This document shows, one piece after another, positions 25,519 through 34,600 of a stretch of DNA of 64,000 bases. The notes beneath the pieces are model-generated. The model searched no databases. It was not told where the DNA came from and saw only the letters and a program-made list of their open reading frames with translations. How positions within the stretch are numbered: position 1 is the first letter of the stretch; every line of letters begins with the position of its first letter. Source of the DNA: UBA10649 sp963700255. GTDB taxonomy: Bacteria > Actinomycetota > Actinomycetes > S36-B12. Location of the stretch: positions 62,001 through 126,000 of the forward strand of contig CAVOWW010000050.1 in NCBI GenBank assembly GCA_963700255.1. Reading direction: 5' to 3'. The position numbers and the translations under genes were made by a program.

Positions 25519-27843
25519 TCACGTGAGGGAGGACAGGACGGTCACGCGGAGGGCCATCTGCCGGTCGGCCGACAACGGCCCCCCCGATGAGTCGGTGACG
25601 AAGAACACGTCCACGGCGTCCGCGCCGAGGGTGGCCACCTTCGCCCCGACGATGGTGGCGTCGGCAGCGGCGACCGCGCGGGTCACCCGGTAGAGCAGTC
25701 CCGGCGCGTCGTGGGCACGCACCTCGACCACGGTCGTTCCCCGTGACGCCGCCTCGAGGATGACGACCTGCGGCTCGGGATGGCCGGCGGGCAGGGGACG
25801 CGCTCCGTCCGCCTCCCGCTTCGCGAGCCGCTCCGCCACGTCGTAGGTCCCGTCGACGGCGCGACGGATGTCGTCGCTCAGCTGCTCGATGGACGGCGGA
25901 TCCCCGAACGCCGGCCGCACAGTCCACTCCTGGACCGCCCGGTCCCCCACCGTGGTGACCTTGGCGGCCAGGACATTGAGGCGGTTGAGGGACAGCACGC
26001 CCGCGACCAGCGACAGCAGTCCGATGCGGTCGGGAGCGGCCACGGTCACCACGGACGTGCTGTCGCGCACATCCATGAGGACCCAGACACCCGACTGGCG
26101 CAGCGCCACCTCCTGCTGCTCGGTCAGCTCGGGCGGCTCGGGCAGTGCGCGTCCGGCCATCGACGCGCGCACCCGGTCGACGAGGTCGTGGATGAGGCTG
26201 AAGCGCCACTCCGTGCACACCGTGGGCCCTGTCGCCAGCGAGTCGGCGATCGTGAGCTCATGGAGCAGGTCGAGCACGCCCACGTCCGCGACGGTCCTCG
26301 CGACCGACCCGATCACCTCGGGATCCTCGAGATCACGCTTGGTGGCGGTGTCGGGGAGCAGGAGGTGGTGACGGACGAGGGTCACGATGACGGCGGCATC
26401 GTCCGCATCGAAGCCCATGCGGACGGCGAGATCCGCGGCGAGACGTGCCCCGACCTCGCTGTGATCGCCGCCGCGCGCCTTGCCGATGTCATGGAGGAGT
26501 GCGCTCACCAGGAGCAGGTCGGGCCGGTCGACGTTGCGGGTGAGCGCGCTCGCCTGGACAGCGGTCTCCACGAGGTGGCGGTCGACCGTGTACGTGTGCA
26601 GCGCGTTGCGCTGGGGGGCGGAGCGCACGACGTCCCATCCCGGGATGAGACGGGAGATGACGCCGGCCTGGTCGAGGGACTCCCAGACCCTGGCCATGCT
26701 CGGCCCGGACCCGAGCAGCGCGACGAAGGACTCCCGGACGTCGCGCGACCAGGGCACGGCTGGGTCAGTTCCCTCCACTGCGAGGCGTTCGACCGTGTGG
26801 GGTGAGAGCGGGAGTCCCGCCTGCGCCGCTGCGGCGGCGGCCCTCAGTAGCAGGCCCTCGTCGTCCGCCGGGCGGGCCTCGAGGGCCAGCACGGCCTCGC
26901 CCTCCTGCATGACGACGCCCTCGGCGAGCGGAAGCCGGTTGGGAGTCTGGCGGCGCAGGGCGCGGAAGGCCGACCGCTGACGACCCCGCGCCAGCCGGTC
27001 CACGCGGTACCAGGTGACGTCGCTGGCATACGCGATGTTCCGGGCGCTGTCGTAGACGGCGCGCAGCAGGGCGTCGGCATCGGGCACGCCGACGAGCTCG
27101 ACGGCCACCGCCTCCTGCTCCTGCATGACGAGGCGGTCCCCGCTGCGGCCCGAGACGCGATGCAGCGCGTCGCGCACGTCGAGCAGGAACGCGACGGAGT
27201 CCTGCCATCCCTGGTGCGGTACGTCAGTCACCCACGACGCCGCGACGCCGGCGAGCACCGTGGCGTCGCGAAGGCCGCCGTACGACTCCTTGAGATCGGG
27301 CTCGAGCAGCTGGCTCGCCTCGCCGAACCTCTGGCGGCGATCCATCACCAGCGCCTGCAGGTCGGGAAGCCGCTTGTCGGCCATCGCGCGCCAGTCGCTG
27401 AGCACGGCGCCCTGCAGCTGCTCGGCCAGCGCCGCATCTCCTGCGACGACGCGGGCGTCGAGCAGCCCGAGCACGACCTTGATGTCCTCGCTGGCCAGCC
27501 GCCGGGCCTCGCTGACGGTCCGGACGCTGTGGTCCAGGCGCAGGCCGGAGTCCCAGATGGGGTACCAGATCCGCTCGGCCACGCGGGCGGCCTCAGGGGC
27601 CCCCGCCTTGTGCAGCAGGAGCAGGTCGAGGTCGCTGCCGAGCGTGAGCTCGCCGCGGCCGTAGCCGCCCACGGCCACGAGGCAGAACGGCTCCTTCTCA
27701 CCCGAGGTTGCCGTGGCGAAGCCAGCGGTGAGCCATTCGTCCGTGAGCGCCGTGAGCGCAGCGCGTCGCCCCGGGCCGGTGAGCCCGGGGCGACGCGCCA
27801 GTTCGTCACGCGCGGCGGGGAACGTCGAGGTGACTGATTCCAC
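25519..27843 (-). CDS. glnD: [Protein-PII] uridylyl/adenylyltransferase GlnD
   Basis: Bifunctional enzyme that modifies PII at its T-loop tyrosine when glutamine is low and removes the group when glutamine is high; in actinobacteria adenylylation is the documented modification. Domains of the 774-residue protein: nucleotidyltransferase with GGYGRGEL (59-66) and SDLDLL (70-75); an HD domain with LLHDIGKARGGDHSEVG; and two ACT domains near 586-660 and 693-774 for glutamine sensing. The start is GTG 27843 because a perfect AGGAGG lies nine bases upstream; the frame is open into glnK but that is a shadow. Last gene of amt-glnK-glnD, followed by ffh. Confidence 0.95.
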   Translation of the reverse strand: MESVTSTFPAARDELARRPGLTGPGRRAALTALTDEWLTAGFATATSGEKEPFCLVAVGGYGRGELTLGSDLDLLLLHKAGAPEAARVAERIWYPIWDSGLRLDHSVRTVSEARRLASEDIKVVLGLLDARVVAGDAALAEQLQGAVLSDWRAMADKRLPDLQALVMDRRQRFGEASQLLEPDLKESYGGLRDATVLAGVAASWVTDVPHQGWQDSVAFLLDVRDALHRVSGRSGDRLVMQEQEAVAVELVGVPDADALLRAVYDSARNIAYASDVTWYRVDRLARGRQRSAFRALRRQTPNRLPLAEGVVMQEGEAVLALEARPADDEGLLLRAAAAAAQAGLPLSPHTVERLAVEGTDPAVPWSRDVRESFVALLGSGPSMARVWESLDQAGVISRLIPGWDVVRSAPQRNALHTYTVDRHLVETAVQASALTRNVDRPDLLLVSALLHDIGKARGGDHSEVGARLAADLAVRMGFDADDAAVIVTLVRHHLLLPDTATKRDLEDPEVIGSVARTVADVGVLDLLHELTIADSLATGPTVCTEWRFSLIHDLVDRVRASMAGRALPEPPELTEQQEVALRQSGVWVLMDVRDSTSVVTVAAPDRIGLLSLVAGVLSLNRLNVLAAKVTTVGDRAVQEWTVRPAFGDPPSIEQLSDDIRRAVDGTYDVAERLAKREADGARPLPAGHPEPQVVILEAASRGTTVVEVRAHDAPGLLYRVTRAVAAADATIVGAKVATLGADAVDVFFVTDSSGGPLSADRQMALRVTVLSSLT

Positions 27844-27856
27844 GTCCGCGATCCTC

Positions 27857-28195
27857 CTAGAGTGCTGCAGAGCCACGTTCGCCGGTACGGACGCGCACGA
27901 CCGTCTCGACGGAACTGACCCAGACCTTCCCATCACCGATCTTGCCGGTCTGGGCGGACGAGACGACCGCGTCGACCACGTCGTCGACGAACTCGTCGTC
28001 CACGATGATCTCGAGCCGCACCTTGGGCACCAGGTCGACGGTGTACTCCGCACCGCGGTAGACCTCGGTGTGACCCTTCTGCCGACCGAACCCGGAGGCC
28101 TCGGAGACCGTCAGGCCGTGGACGCCGCGCCCTTCGAGCGCGCTCTTGACGTCTTCAAGCTTGAAAGGCTTGATGATTGCCGTGACCAGCTTCAT
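27857..28195 (-). CDS. glnK: Nitrogen regulatory protein PII
   Basis: Trimeric sensor of 2-oxoglutarate, ATP and ADP that blocks AmtB and signals nitrogen state. 112 residues with all landmarks: MKLVTAIIKPFKLEDVK, the T loop with Y51 (EVYRGAEYTVDLVPK) as modification site, and GKIGDGKVWV near the C terminus. Its ATG overlaps the amt stop in a TAATG arrangement, so the transporter and its inhibitor are translationally coupled. GlnD, encoded 13 bp downstream, is its modifying enzyme. Named glnK because of the amt linkage. Confidence 0.96.
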   Translation of the reverse strand: MKLVTAIIKPFKLEDVKSALEGRGVHGLTVSEASGFGRQKGHTEVYRGAEYTVDLVPKVRLEIIVDDEFVDDVVDAVVSSAQTGKIGDGKVWVSSVETVVRVRTGERGSAAL

Positions 28196-29508
28196 TACTG
28201 CACCTCCGAGTTGTTGCGGGCAGCCTGGCCGACGCCGGCGAACACGCCGCCGCCACCGGTGTCGCCCAGTTCGTATCCTGTCTCCGCGTGCTCCGAGCGG
28301 TCGATGCCGCCCACCTCCTCGTCGCCGTCGACCCGCAGGCCCATGACCGCCTTGAGGATGAGGGCGATGATCGCCGTCACCACCAGGGAGTAGAGCAGGA
28401 CGGCGCCTGCGCCGACCGCCTGCTTGCCCAGCTGGTCGAAGCCTCCGCCGTAGAACAGCCCGTTGATCGCGGTGGGCGAGGCCTCCGTGGCGAGGAGGCC
28501 GATCATCAGCGTGCCGACGAGGCCGCCCACGAGGTGGACGCCGACGACGTCGAGCGAGTCGTCGTACTTGAGCTTGTACTTCAGGCCCACGGCCAGGGCG
28601 CAGAGCACGCCCGCGATGAGGCCGATGGCGAGCGCGCCCATCGGGCTGACCGCTGCGCAGCCGGGGGTGATCGCCACGAGTCCGGCCACGACGCCGGACG
28701 CAGCGCCGAGAGACGTGGCGTGGCCGTCACGGAACTTCTCCGTCAGCAGCCAGCCGATCGCTGCGGCGCAGGTCGCCGCGAACGTGTTCATGAAGGCCAC
28801 CGCCGCCGCGTTGTTGGCAGCCGTTGCCGAGCCGGCGTTGAAGCCGAACCAGCCGAACCACAGGAGCCCGGCGCCGATCATGACCAGCGTCAGGTTGTGC
28901 GGCCGCATCGGGGTCTTCGGCCAGCCGATGCGCTTGCCGACGACGATCGCCAGGACGAGGCCCGCGATGCCCGCGTTGATGTGGACGGCGGTGCCGCCGG
29001 CGAAGTCGATCACGCCGTACTTGTACAGCCAGCCGCCGTTGTCACCGGCGAGGTTGAACACCCAGTGCGCGACAGGGAAGTAGACGAGGATCGCCCACAG
29101 CCCGGCGAACACGAGCCACGCCGCGTACTTCATCCGGTCGGCGACCGCACCCGCGATGAGGCCGACGGTGAGGCACGCGAACATCGCCTGGAAGGCGACG
29201 AACGCCATCGCCGGGTAGGTGACCTCGGGGTTGTCGGTCATCAGGCCCTCGAGCCCGAGGTACTGCGTGACGTTGCCGAGCAGGCCGGCCTGTCCGTACG
29301 AGTCGCCGAAGGCCATCGAGTAGCCGAACAGCACCCACAGGACGCCGACGATGAACAGTGCACCCATGACCATCATGAGCATGTTGAGGACGGACTTCAC
29401 GCGGACCATGCCGCCGTAGAAGAAGGCCAGTCCGGGGATCATGAGCAACACGAGCGCGGCTGACGTCATCAGCCAGGCGGTGTCACCTGTATTGAGAGCG
29501 GATTCCAT
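28195..29508 (-). CDS. amt: Ammonium transporter Amt
   Basis: Trimeric 11-TM ammonium channel. 437 residues from ATG 29508, preceded by GGAGGGAG at seven bases. Signature pore regions: FYGGMVRVKSVLNMLMM near residue 30, the first pore histidine in DFAGGTAVHINAGIAGL and the second in VHLVGGLVGTL. The C-terminal cytosolic tail ends with a Gly-rich stretch and NNSEVQ. First gene of amt-glnK-glnD, expected to be induced under nitrogen limitation. In-frame codons upstream (start at 29538) lack a ribosome binding site. Confidence 0.96.
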   Translation of the reverse strand: MESALNTGDTAWLMTSAALVLLMIPGLAFFYGGMVRVKSVLNMLMMVMGALFIVGVLWVLFGYSMAFGDSYGQAGLLGNVTQYLGLEGLMTDNPEVTYPAMAFVAFQAMFACLTVGLIAGAVADRMKYAAWLVFAGLWAILVYFPVAHWVFNLAGDNGGWLYKYGVIDFAGGTAVHINAGIAGLVLAIVVGKRIGWPKTPMRPHNLTLVMIGAGLLWFGWFGFNAGSATAANNAAAVAFMNTFAATCAAAIGWLLTEKFRDGHATSLGAASGVVAGLVAITPGCAAVSPMGALAIGLIAGVLCALAVGLKYKLKYDDSLDVVGVHLVGGLVGTLMIGLLATEASPTAINGLFYGGGFDQLGKQAVGAGAVLLYSLVVTAIIALILKAVMGLRVDGDEEVGGIDRSEHAETGYELGDTGGGGVFAGVGQAARNNSEVQ

Positions 29509-29588
29509 GCGAGTTCTCCCTCCAGTGGCGTAATTCACCTCGCGTCGCTGACACTCGCGGAGGCAGGTTTCGCCGGACTCGCCCGTGG

Positions 29589-29635
29589 ATTTCGCGCGCG
29601 TGACGCAGGTGGCCCCAGGGTTAACAACGCGTTAC
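29589..29635 (-). promoter_or_regulatory. Candidate GlnR-type operator sites upstream of amt
   Basis: On the minus strand, two half-site pairs with six-base spacing occur 80-130 bp upstream of amt: GTCAC-N6-GAAAT (29604 to 29589) and GTAAC-N6-TTAAC (29635 to 29620). The actinobacterial GlnR consensus is close to gTnAC-N6-GaAAc, so the first matches well and the second partly. amt-glnK-glnD is a known GlnR target in streptomycetes and mycobacteria. The 15-base gap between pairs is not the usual six, so this is an inference. Confidence 0.4.
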
Positions 29636-29640
29636 AGCAG

Positions 29641-29701
29641 TCGAGTGTGCAGTTGTGCACGCGCGAAACGGCGCCTCGCACGTGCACTACTGCGCACTCG
29701 A
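29641..29701 (-). terminator. Strong inverted repeat after ftsY, probable terminator
   Basis: Two 21-base arms (29641-29661 and 29681-29701) are complementary at 19 of 21 positions with a 19-base loop. The structure begins eight bases after the ftsY stop codon, so it is best read as the ftsY transcription terminator, without a T tract as is common in high-GC actinobacteria. It also isolates the regulated amt operon from ftsY read-through. Confidence 0.65.
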
Positions 29702-29709
29702 CGAGGGGG

Positions 29710-30942
29710 TCAGTCCTGGATCAGGGCGTCCACGAACACGTCGGCCTCGAACGGGGCCAGGTCGTCGGGGCCCTCGCCCAGGCCGACGAGCTTCACGGGG
29801 ACGCCGAGCTCGCGCTGGACGGCCACCACGATTCCGCCCCGGGCCGTGCCGTCCAGCTTCGTCAGGACGATGCCGGTGACCTCCACGACCTCGGCGAACA
29901 CGCGCGCCTGGACCAGCCCGTTCTGCCCGGTCGTCGCGTCCAGCACGAGGAGCACCTCGTCGATGGGCGACTGCTTCTCGATCACCCGCTTGACCTTGCC
30001 GAGCTCATCCATGAGGCCGGTCTTGGTGTGCAGTCGGCCAGCCGTGTCGATGATCACGGTGTCGACGTCGGCGGCCGCCCCGGTCGACACGGCGTCGAAG
30101 GCCACCGCCGCCGGATCCCCGCCCTCGGGTCCGCGGACGACGGCCGCCCCCACCCGGTCGCCCCAGGTCTGCAGCTGCTGGGCGGCGGCGGCCCGGAAGG
30201 TGTCCGCGGCACCCAGCACCACGGTCTGGCCGGACGCGACCGCGAGGCGCGCGAGCTTGCCCGTCGTGGTGGTCTTGCCCGTGCCGTTGACGCCCACCAC
30301 CAGCACCACGCCCGGGCGCCCGTCTACCCGCTCGGCCCGCACCCGGCGGTCCATGGTCGGGTCGACGAGGGCGATCAGCTCCTCGCGCAGCATGGCCCGA
30401 ACCTTGGCCGGGTCGGAGGCTCCCTCGACCCGAACCCGGGTTCGCAGGCGCTCGACGAGCTCCTGCGTCGGCGCGACGCCGAGGTCCGCAGTGAGCAGGG
30501 TCTCCTCGACCTCGTCCCACGTGTCCTCGTCGATGTTCTCCCGGCTCAGCAGGGTCAGCAGCCCTCGGCCCAGCGTGTTCTGCGAGCGCGCCAGTCGCGC
30601 GCGCAGTCGCTGGAGACGCCCGGCGGCGGGCTCGGGAACCTCGACCTCGAGGAGGGCCTCGAGGTCCTCGGCGGTGAGCTCCTCGGCCTCGGGCTCCGGC
30701 AGCTCGACCACCGACGTGTCGGCGAGCGGCTCGCCGACCTCGATGACATCGACGCTGCGGCGCGGCGTGTCACGCGGGACCGAGTCGTCGTCGCCGACGC
30801 CGGGTGCGTAGTCGATGCCCGGTCGGGGCCTGGTCTCGACGGCCGCCGTCGATCCTCCCCTGCGGCGCAGGGCCACGACCACGACGGCGGTGATCAGCAG
30901 GAGCACGAAGGCGAGGGCGGCGTACAGGAGAACAGAGTCCAT
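29710..30942 (-). CDS. ftsY: Signal recognition particle receptor FtsY
   Basis: Membrane-associated GTPase that receives Ffh-ribosome complexes. One N-terminal transmembrane segment (about 4-25), an acidic linker rich in Glu (65-105), then the NG domain with Walker A GVNGTGKTTT (217-226), GAADTFRAAA, DTAGRLHTK, TKLDGTARGG and GLGEGPDDLAPF. 410 residues. The ATG at 30942 is preferred because GGAGG lies nine bases upstream; an ATG three codons earlier overlaps that site. Downstream of smc in the usual smc-ftsY-ffh neighbourhood, with amt-glnK-glnD inserted. Divergent from the YhhN-family gene across a perfect inverted repeat. Confidence 0.95.
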   Translation of the reverse strand: MDSVLLYAALAFVLLLITAVVVVALRRRGGSTAAVETRPRPGIDYAPGVGDDDSVPRDTPRRSVDVIEVGEPLADTSVVELPEPEAEELTAEDLEALLEVEVPEPAAGRLQRLRARLARSQNTLGRGLLTLLSRENIDEDTWDEVEETLLTADLGVAPTQELVERLRTRVRVEGASDPAKVRAMLREELIALVDPTMDRRVRAERVDGRPGVVLVVGVNGTGKTTTTGKLARLAVASGQTVVLGAADTFRAAAAQQLQTWGDRVGAAVVRGPEGGDPAAVAFDAVSTGAAADVDTVIIDTAGRLHTKTGLMDELGKVKRVIEKQSPIDEVLLVLDATTGQNGLVQARVFAEVVEVTGIVLTKLDGTARGGIVVAVQRELGVPVKLVGLGEGPDDLAPFEADVFVDALIQD

Positions 30943-30986
30943 GGGCGGCATCCTCCCATGCGTCACATGCGAGGATGCCGCCCATG
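30940..30986. repeat. 16-bp perfect inverted repeat carrying both divergent start sites
   Basis: Arms 30940-30955 and 30971-30986 are perfect reverse complements, separated by 15 bases. Each arm contains, reading outward, a GAGG ribosome binding core, nine bases and an ATG: the left arm for ftsY (minus) and the right arm for the YhhN-family gene (plus). The two coding regions therefore start as mirror images within 47 bp. Confidence 0.9.
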
Positions 30987-31691
30987 ATGGCCCGCGGGAT
31001 GCTCATGTCGGCGTTCGTCCTCGTCGGCGTCCTCAACGTGATCGCCGAGGCGACGAGCAACGCCGATGCGATCACTCTGACGAAGCCGCTGCTGATGCCG
31101 CTGCTGCTGGCCTGGCTCGTCACCCTCGTCGGGCGGTGGTGGCCGGTGCCGCTCCGGTGGCTCGCCGTCGGGATCGTCTTCGCTTGGATAGGGGACCTCG
31201 CCCTCATGGGCGAGGGCGACACCGCGTTCCACGTCGGGATCGCGGCATTCCTCGTCATGCAGGTCTGCTACCTCGTGGCCTTCCTGCGCGTCCCCGGACC
31301 GGGCCTGGTCCGTGCATGGAAGGTCGCGCTCATCCCCTACGTGCTGATCTGGGTCGGCATCAACGTGGTGATCAGCGCAGGGGTGGCGGACATGCGCGTT
31401 CCCGTCCTCGTGTACAGCGCCGTCGCCCTGGCGATGGCGGTCGCCGCACTCGACCTGGTCCTCCGGCTGCCGCAGCCGCTCGCCTGGCGCACGGCCGGCG
31501 GGGCGCTGCTCTTCGTCGTCTCCGACGCTCTCATCGCCATGACCGCCTTCGGCCCACTCGCCGAGTCGGCGGGGTGGTCAGCGCTCATCATGGCGACCTA
31601 CATCGCCGCCCAGGGGCTGATCGTCACCGGGTTCGCCCACGGTGTGCAGCGCGCCATGGCCTCGGACGCTCGGTCGGTCGCTACGCGCTGA
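30984..31691 (+). CDS. YhhN/TMEM86 family membrane protein (lysoplasmalogenase-like)
   Basis: Integral membrane protein with about eight hydrophobic segments over 235 residues. The family-type residues are NAD near TKPLLMPLLL (about residue 30), WIGDLALM, and VVSDALIAMTAF in the second half, matching the YhhN family, whose eukaryotic members hydrolyse lysoplasmalogens; the bacterial substrate is generally unproven. ATG 30984 mirrors the ftsY start in the inverted repeat and has a GAGG core nine bases upstream; an in-frame ATG at 30975 would overlap that core. Its end overlaps the smc end by 11 bp in convergent orientation. Confidence 0.8.
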   Translation: MMARGMLMSAFVLVGVLNVIAEATSNADAITLTKPLLMPLLLAWLVTLVGRWWPVPLRWLAVGIVFAWIGDLALMGEGDTAFHVGIAAFLVMQVCYLVAFLRVPGPGLVRAWKVALIPYVLIWVGINVVISAGVADMRVPVLVYSAVALAMAVAALDLVLRLPQPLAWRTAGGALLFVVSDALIAMTAFGPLAESAGWSALIMATYIAAQGLIVTGFAHGVQRAMASDARSVATR

Positions 31692-34600
31692 CGGGCTCGG
31701 TCTCGCGCAGCCGCTGCCCGATCACCTGCGTCACGCCGTCGCCGCGCATGGACACGCCGTACAGCGCATCGGCGATCTCCATCGTGCGCTTCTGGTGCGT
31801 GATGACGATGAGCTGGGACGACGAGCGCAGCTCCTCGATGATGTCGATGAGCCGGCCGAGGTTCACGTCGTCCAGCGCGGCCTCGACCTCGTCGAGGACG
31901 TAGAAGGGACTCGGCCGGGCCTTGAACAGGGCCACGAGGAACGCCACCGCGGTCAGTGAGCGCTCGCCGCCGGACAGCAGGGACAGCCGCTTGATCTTCT
32001 TGCCGGGAGGTCGGGCCTCGACGTCGACGCCCGTGTTGAGCATGTCCGAGGGATCGGTGAGGACCAGACGGCCCTCGCCACCGGGGAACAGGCGCGCGAA
32101 GATGCCCTCGAACTCGCGCTCCACCGCCTCGTAGGCCTCCGTGAACACCTGGAGGACCCGGGCATCCACCTCCTTGACGATGTCGAGGAGGTCCTCGCGG
32201 GTGCGCTTGAGGTCATCGAGCTGCTCGGTGAGGAAGTTGTGCCGCTCCTCCATGGCCGAGTACTCCTCGAGGGCGAGCGGGTTCACCCTGCCAAGAAGGG
32301 CCAGATCGCGCTCAGCGGCCTTGAGCCGCTTCTCCTGCTCCACGCGCACGAACGGGTAGGGCTGCGGCTCGTCGACCGGCACGTCGTCACCCGGGGACGC
32401 GGGCGTCGGCGGGACGAGCTGCTCCGGCCCGTACTCGGCGATGAGGACGTCCGCCTCCACGCCGAAGTCCTCGAGCACCTTGTCCTGCACCTGCTCGATG
32501 CGCATCCGCTGCTCGGCGCGTGCCACCTCGTCACGATGCACGGAGTCCTTGAGCCGGTCGGCCTCGGCGCCGAGCTCGCGCAGGGCGGCTCGGACGGTGG
32601 CCAGGTGGGCGTCACGCTCCTTGGTGGCCCGCTCCACGGCCGTGCGCTCGCGCCCCGCAGAGGCAACGGACGAGTCGACGCGCGACAACGTGATGCGCGC
32701 GCCCTGGAGCACTGCCTGGGCGACGACGAGCTCGGCCGCCCGACGCAGGCGCCGCTCGACGGCTGCCGCACGGGCCTGCCGCTCGTTCTCGGCCGCCCGC
32801 TCGAGCTGCTGGGCCCGCGCGGAGATGGCGGCCACCCGCTCCTCCGAGGTGCGCAGGCTGAGTCGGGCATCGACCTCGTGCCGCCGGGCCGCCGATGCGC
32901 TGGCGGCGAGGTGCTCGCGGTTGTCGGCAGCCGGCTCGTGGTCGCGCTGCTCCGAGGCCGCAGCGAGGCGGCCCTGCAGGCCCTCGAGCTGGTCCTGGTC
33001 GGCGGCCAGCGACGCCTGGGCGGCGGCCTGCGCCTGCGAGAGGCGGTCGGCCTCGGCCAGGGCGGACCGGGCGACCTGCCCGAGCTGGCCGAGCTGCTCG
33101 GCTACCGCGGCCATGCGGGCATCGGACTCATGCAGCCGGGCGAGGGTGGCCTCCGCGCGACGTGCGGCATCCGACTGCTGCGTGCGCGCCGCCGCGAGGT
33201 CGAACCGGAGCCGGTCGAGTTCATGGGTCACCGAGTCGAGCGCCGTCATGGTCTCGTCGTACGCCGCCTGGACCTCGAGCAGGCTCGGCGCGCTCGCGGA
33301 CCCGCCATGCACGACCCCCTGGGAGAGGACGTCGCCCTCGGGAGTGACGAACGACAGGCCCGGGTGGTGCGTCGCGAGCTCCGCCGCCTCCTGGAGGTCG
33401 GCGACCAGCGTCCATCGCTCGAGCAGGTGGTCGACGACGGGCTGGAGCACCGCCTCGCACTGGACGAAGTCGAGCAGGGGCCGGCCCGCATCCCGCACAT
33501 GCGGACGCAGCGGGCGCGCGGCCTCGGCATCGGCGACGACGAGCGCTGCCCGGCCCGCGTCCTCGTCCTTCAGCAGGACGACAGCCTGCATGGCAGCGTC
33601 CATGCCGGTCACGACGACCGCGTCGGCGATGTCGCCGAGCGCTGCCGCGACTGCCGTCTGGGCACCCGAGTCGACGCGGAGCAGCGATGCCAGCGGCCCC
33701 AGGACGCCCGAGACCCGGTCGGTCGCGTCGACGAGGCGGGCGCCGGCGTCCTTGCGCTGGAGTCCGAGCGCCAGCGCCTCGCCGCGCGCGGCAAGTGCGG
33801 TGCGCTCGCGCTCGGCGGCCGCCTCGCGGGACCGCAGCTGCTCGAGCGCATCGTCGGCCTGGGCCAGCGACTCCTCCGCCGACTCGTGCTCGGCATCGAG
33901 ACTGACCTCGCCGGTCTCGAGCCCGGCGGCATCCATCTCGATCCGCTGGAACTCCTGCTGGGCGGACTCCCCGCGCTCGCGCGCCTCGGCGATCTGCACC
34001 GCGAGCCGCGCGATCTCCGCGCCGCGGGTGTCGAGCCTCGATCGGGCGGCGTTGACCTGCCCGGTCAGCCGCGCCAGTCCCTCCCGACGGTCGGCGGCGG
34101 CCCGCTCGGCCTCCGCCACTCGCCGCTCCTCCGCTGCTGCCGCGCTCTCGGCCGCCATGCGCCCTGCCTCGGCGTGCGACAGCGCGTCGCGCGCCGCCTC
34201 CACCTTCCGACCGAGGTCGAACTCCTCGGCTCGCAGTGCACGGGCCTCGGCCTCGATCTGCTCGGGATCGCGGCCGGAGTCCTCCTCCTCCGGCTCCGGC
34301 TGCAGGTGCCGGACCCGCTCGGCCGACAGCTGCACCAGCCCATGGAAGCGCTCGCGCAGCCCGCTGAGGGCGAACCAGGTCTCCTGCGCCGTGGAGAGGC
34401 GGGGGGCGTCGAGTGCCGCCTGCTCCTCGGCCGCCGCCTCCTGCGCCAGCAGGGCGGCGAGCTTGGCGTCCACCTCGGCCTGACGCTCGCGGAGCGCGGT
34501 CTCGTCCGCGACCTCGGCGGCCAGGGCCTCGCGCAGGCGGAGGAGATCGTCGGCCATGATCCGCAGCCGCGCATCGCGCACCTCGGACTGGATCACGACC

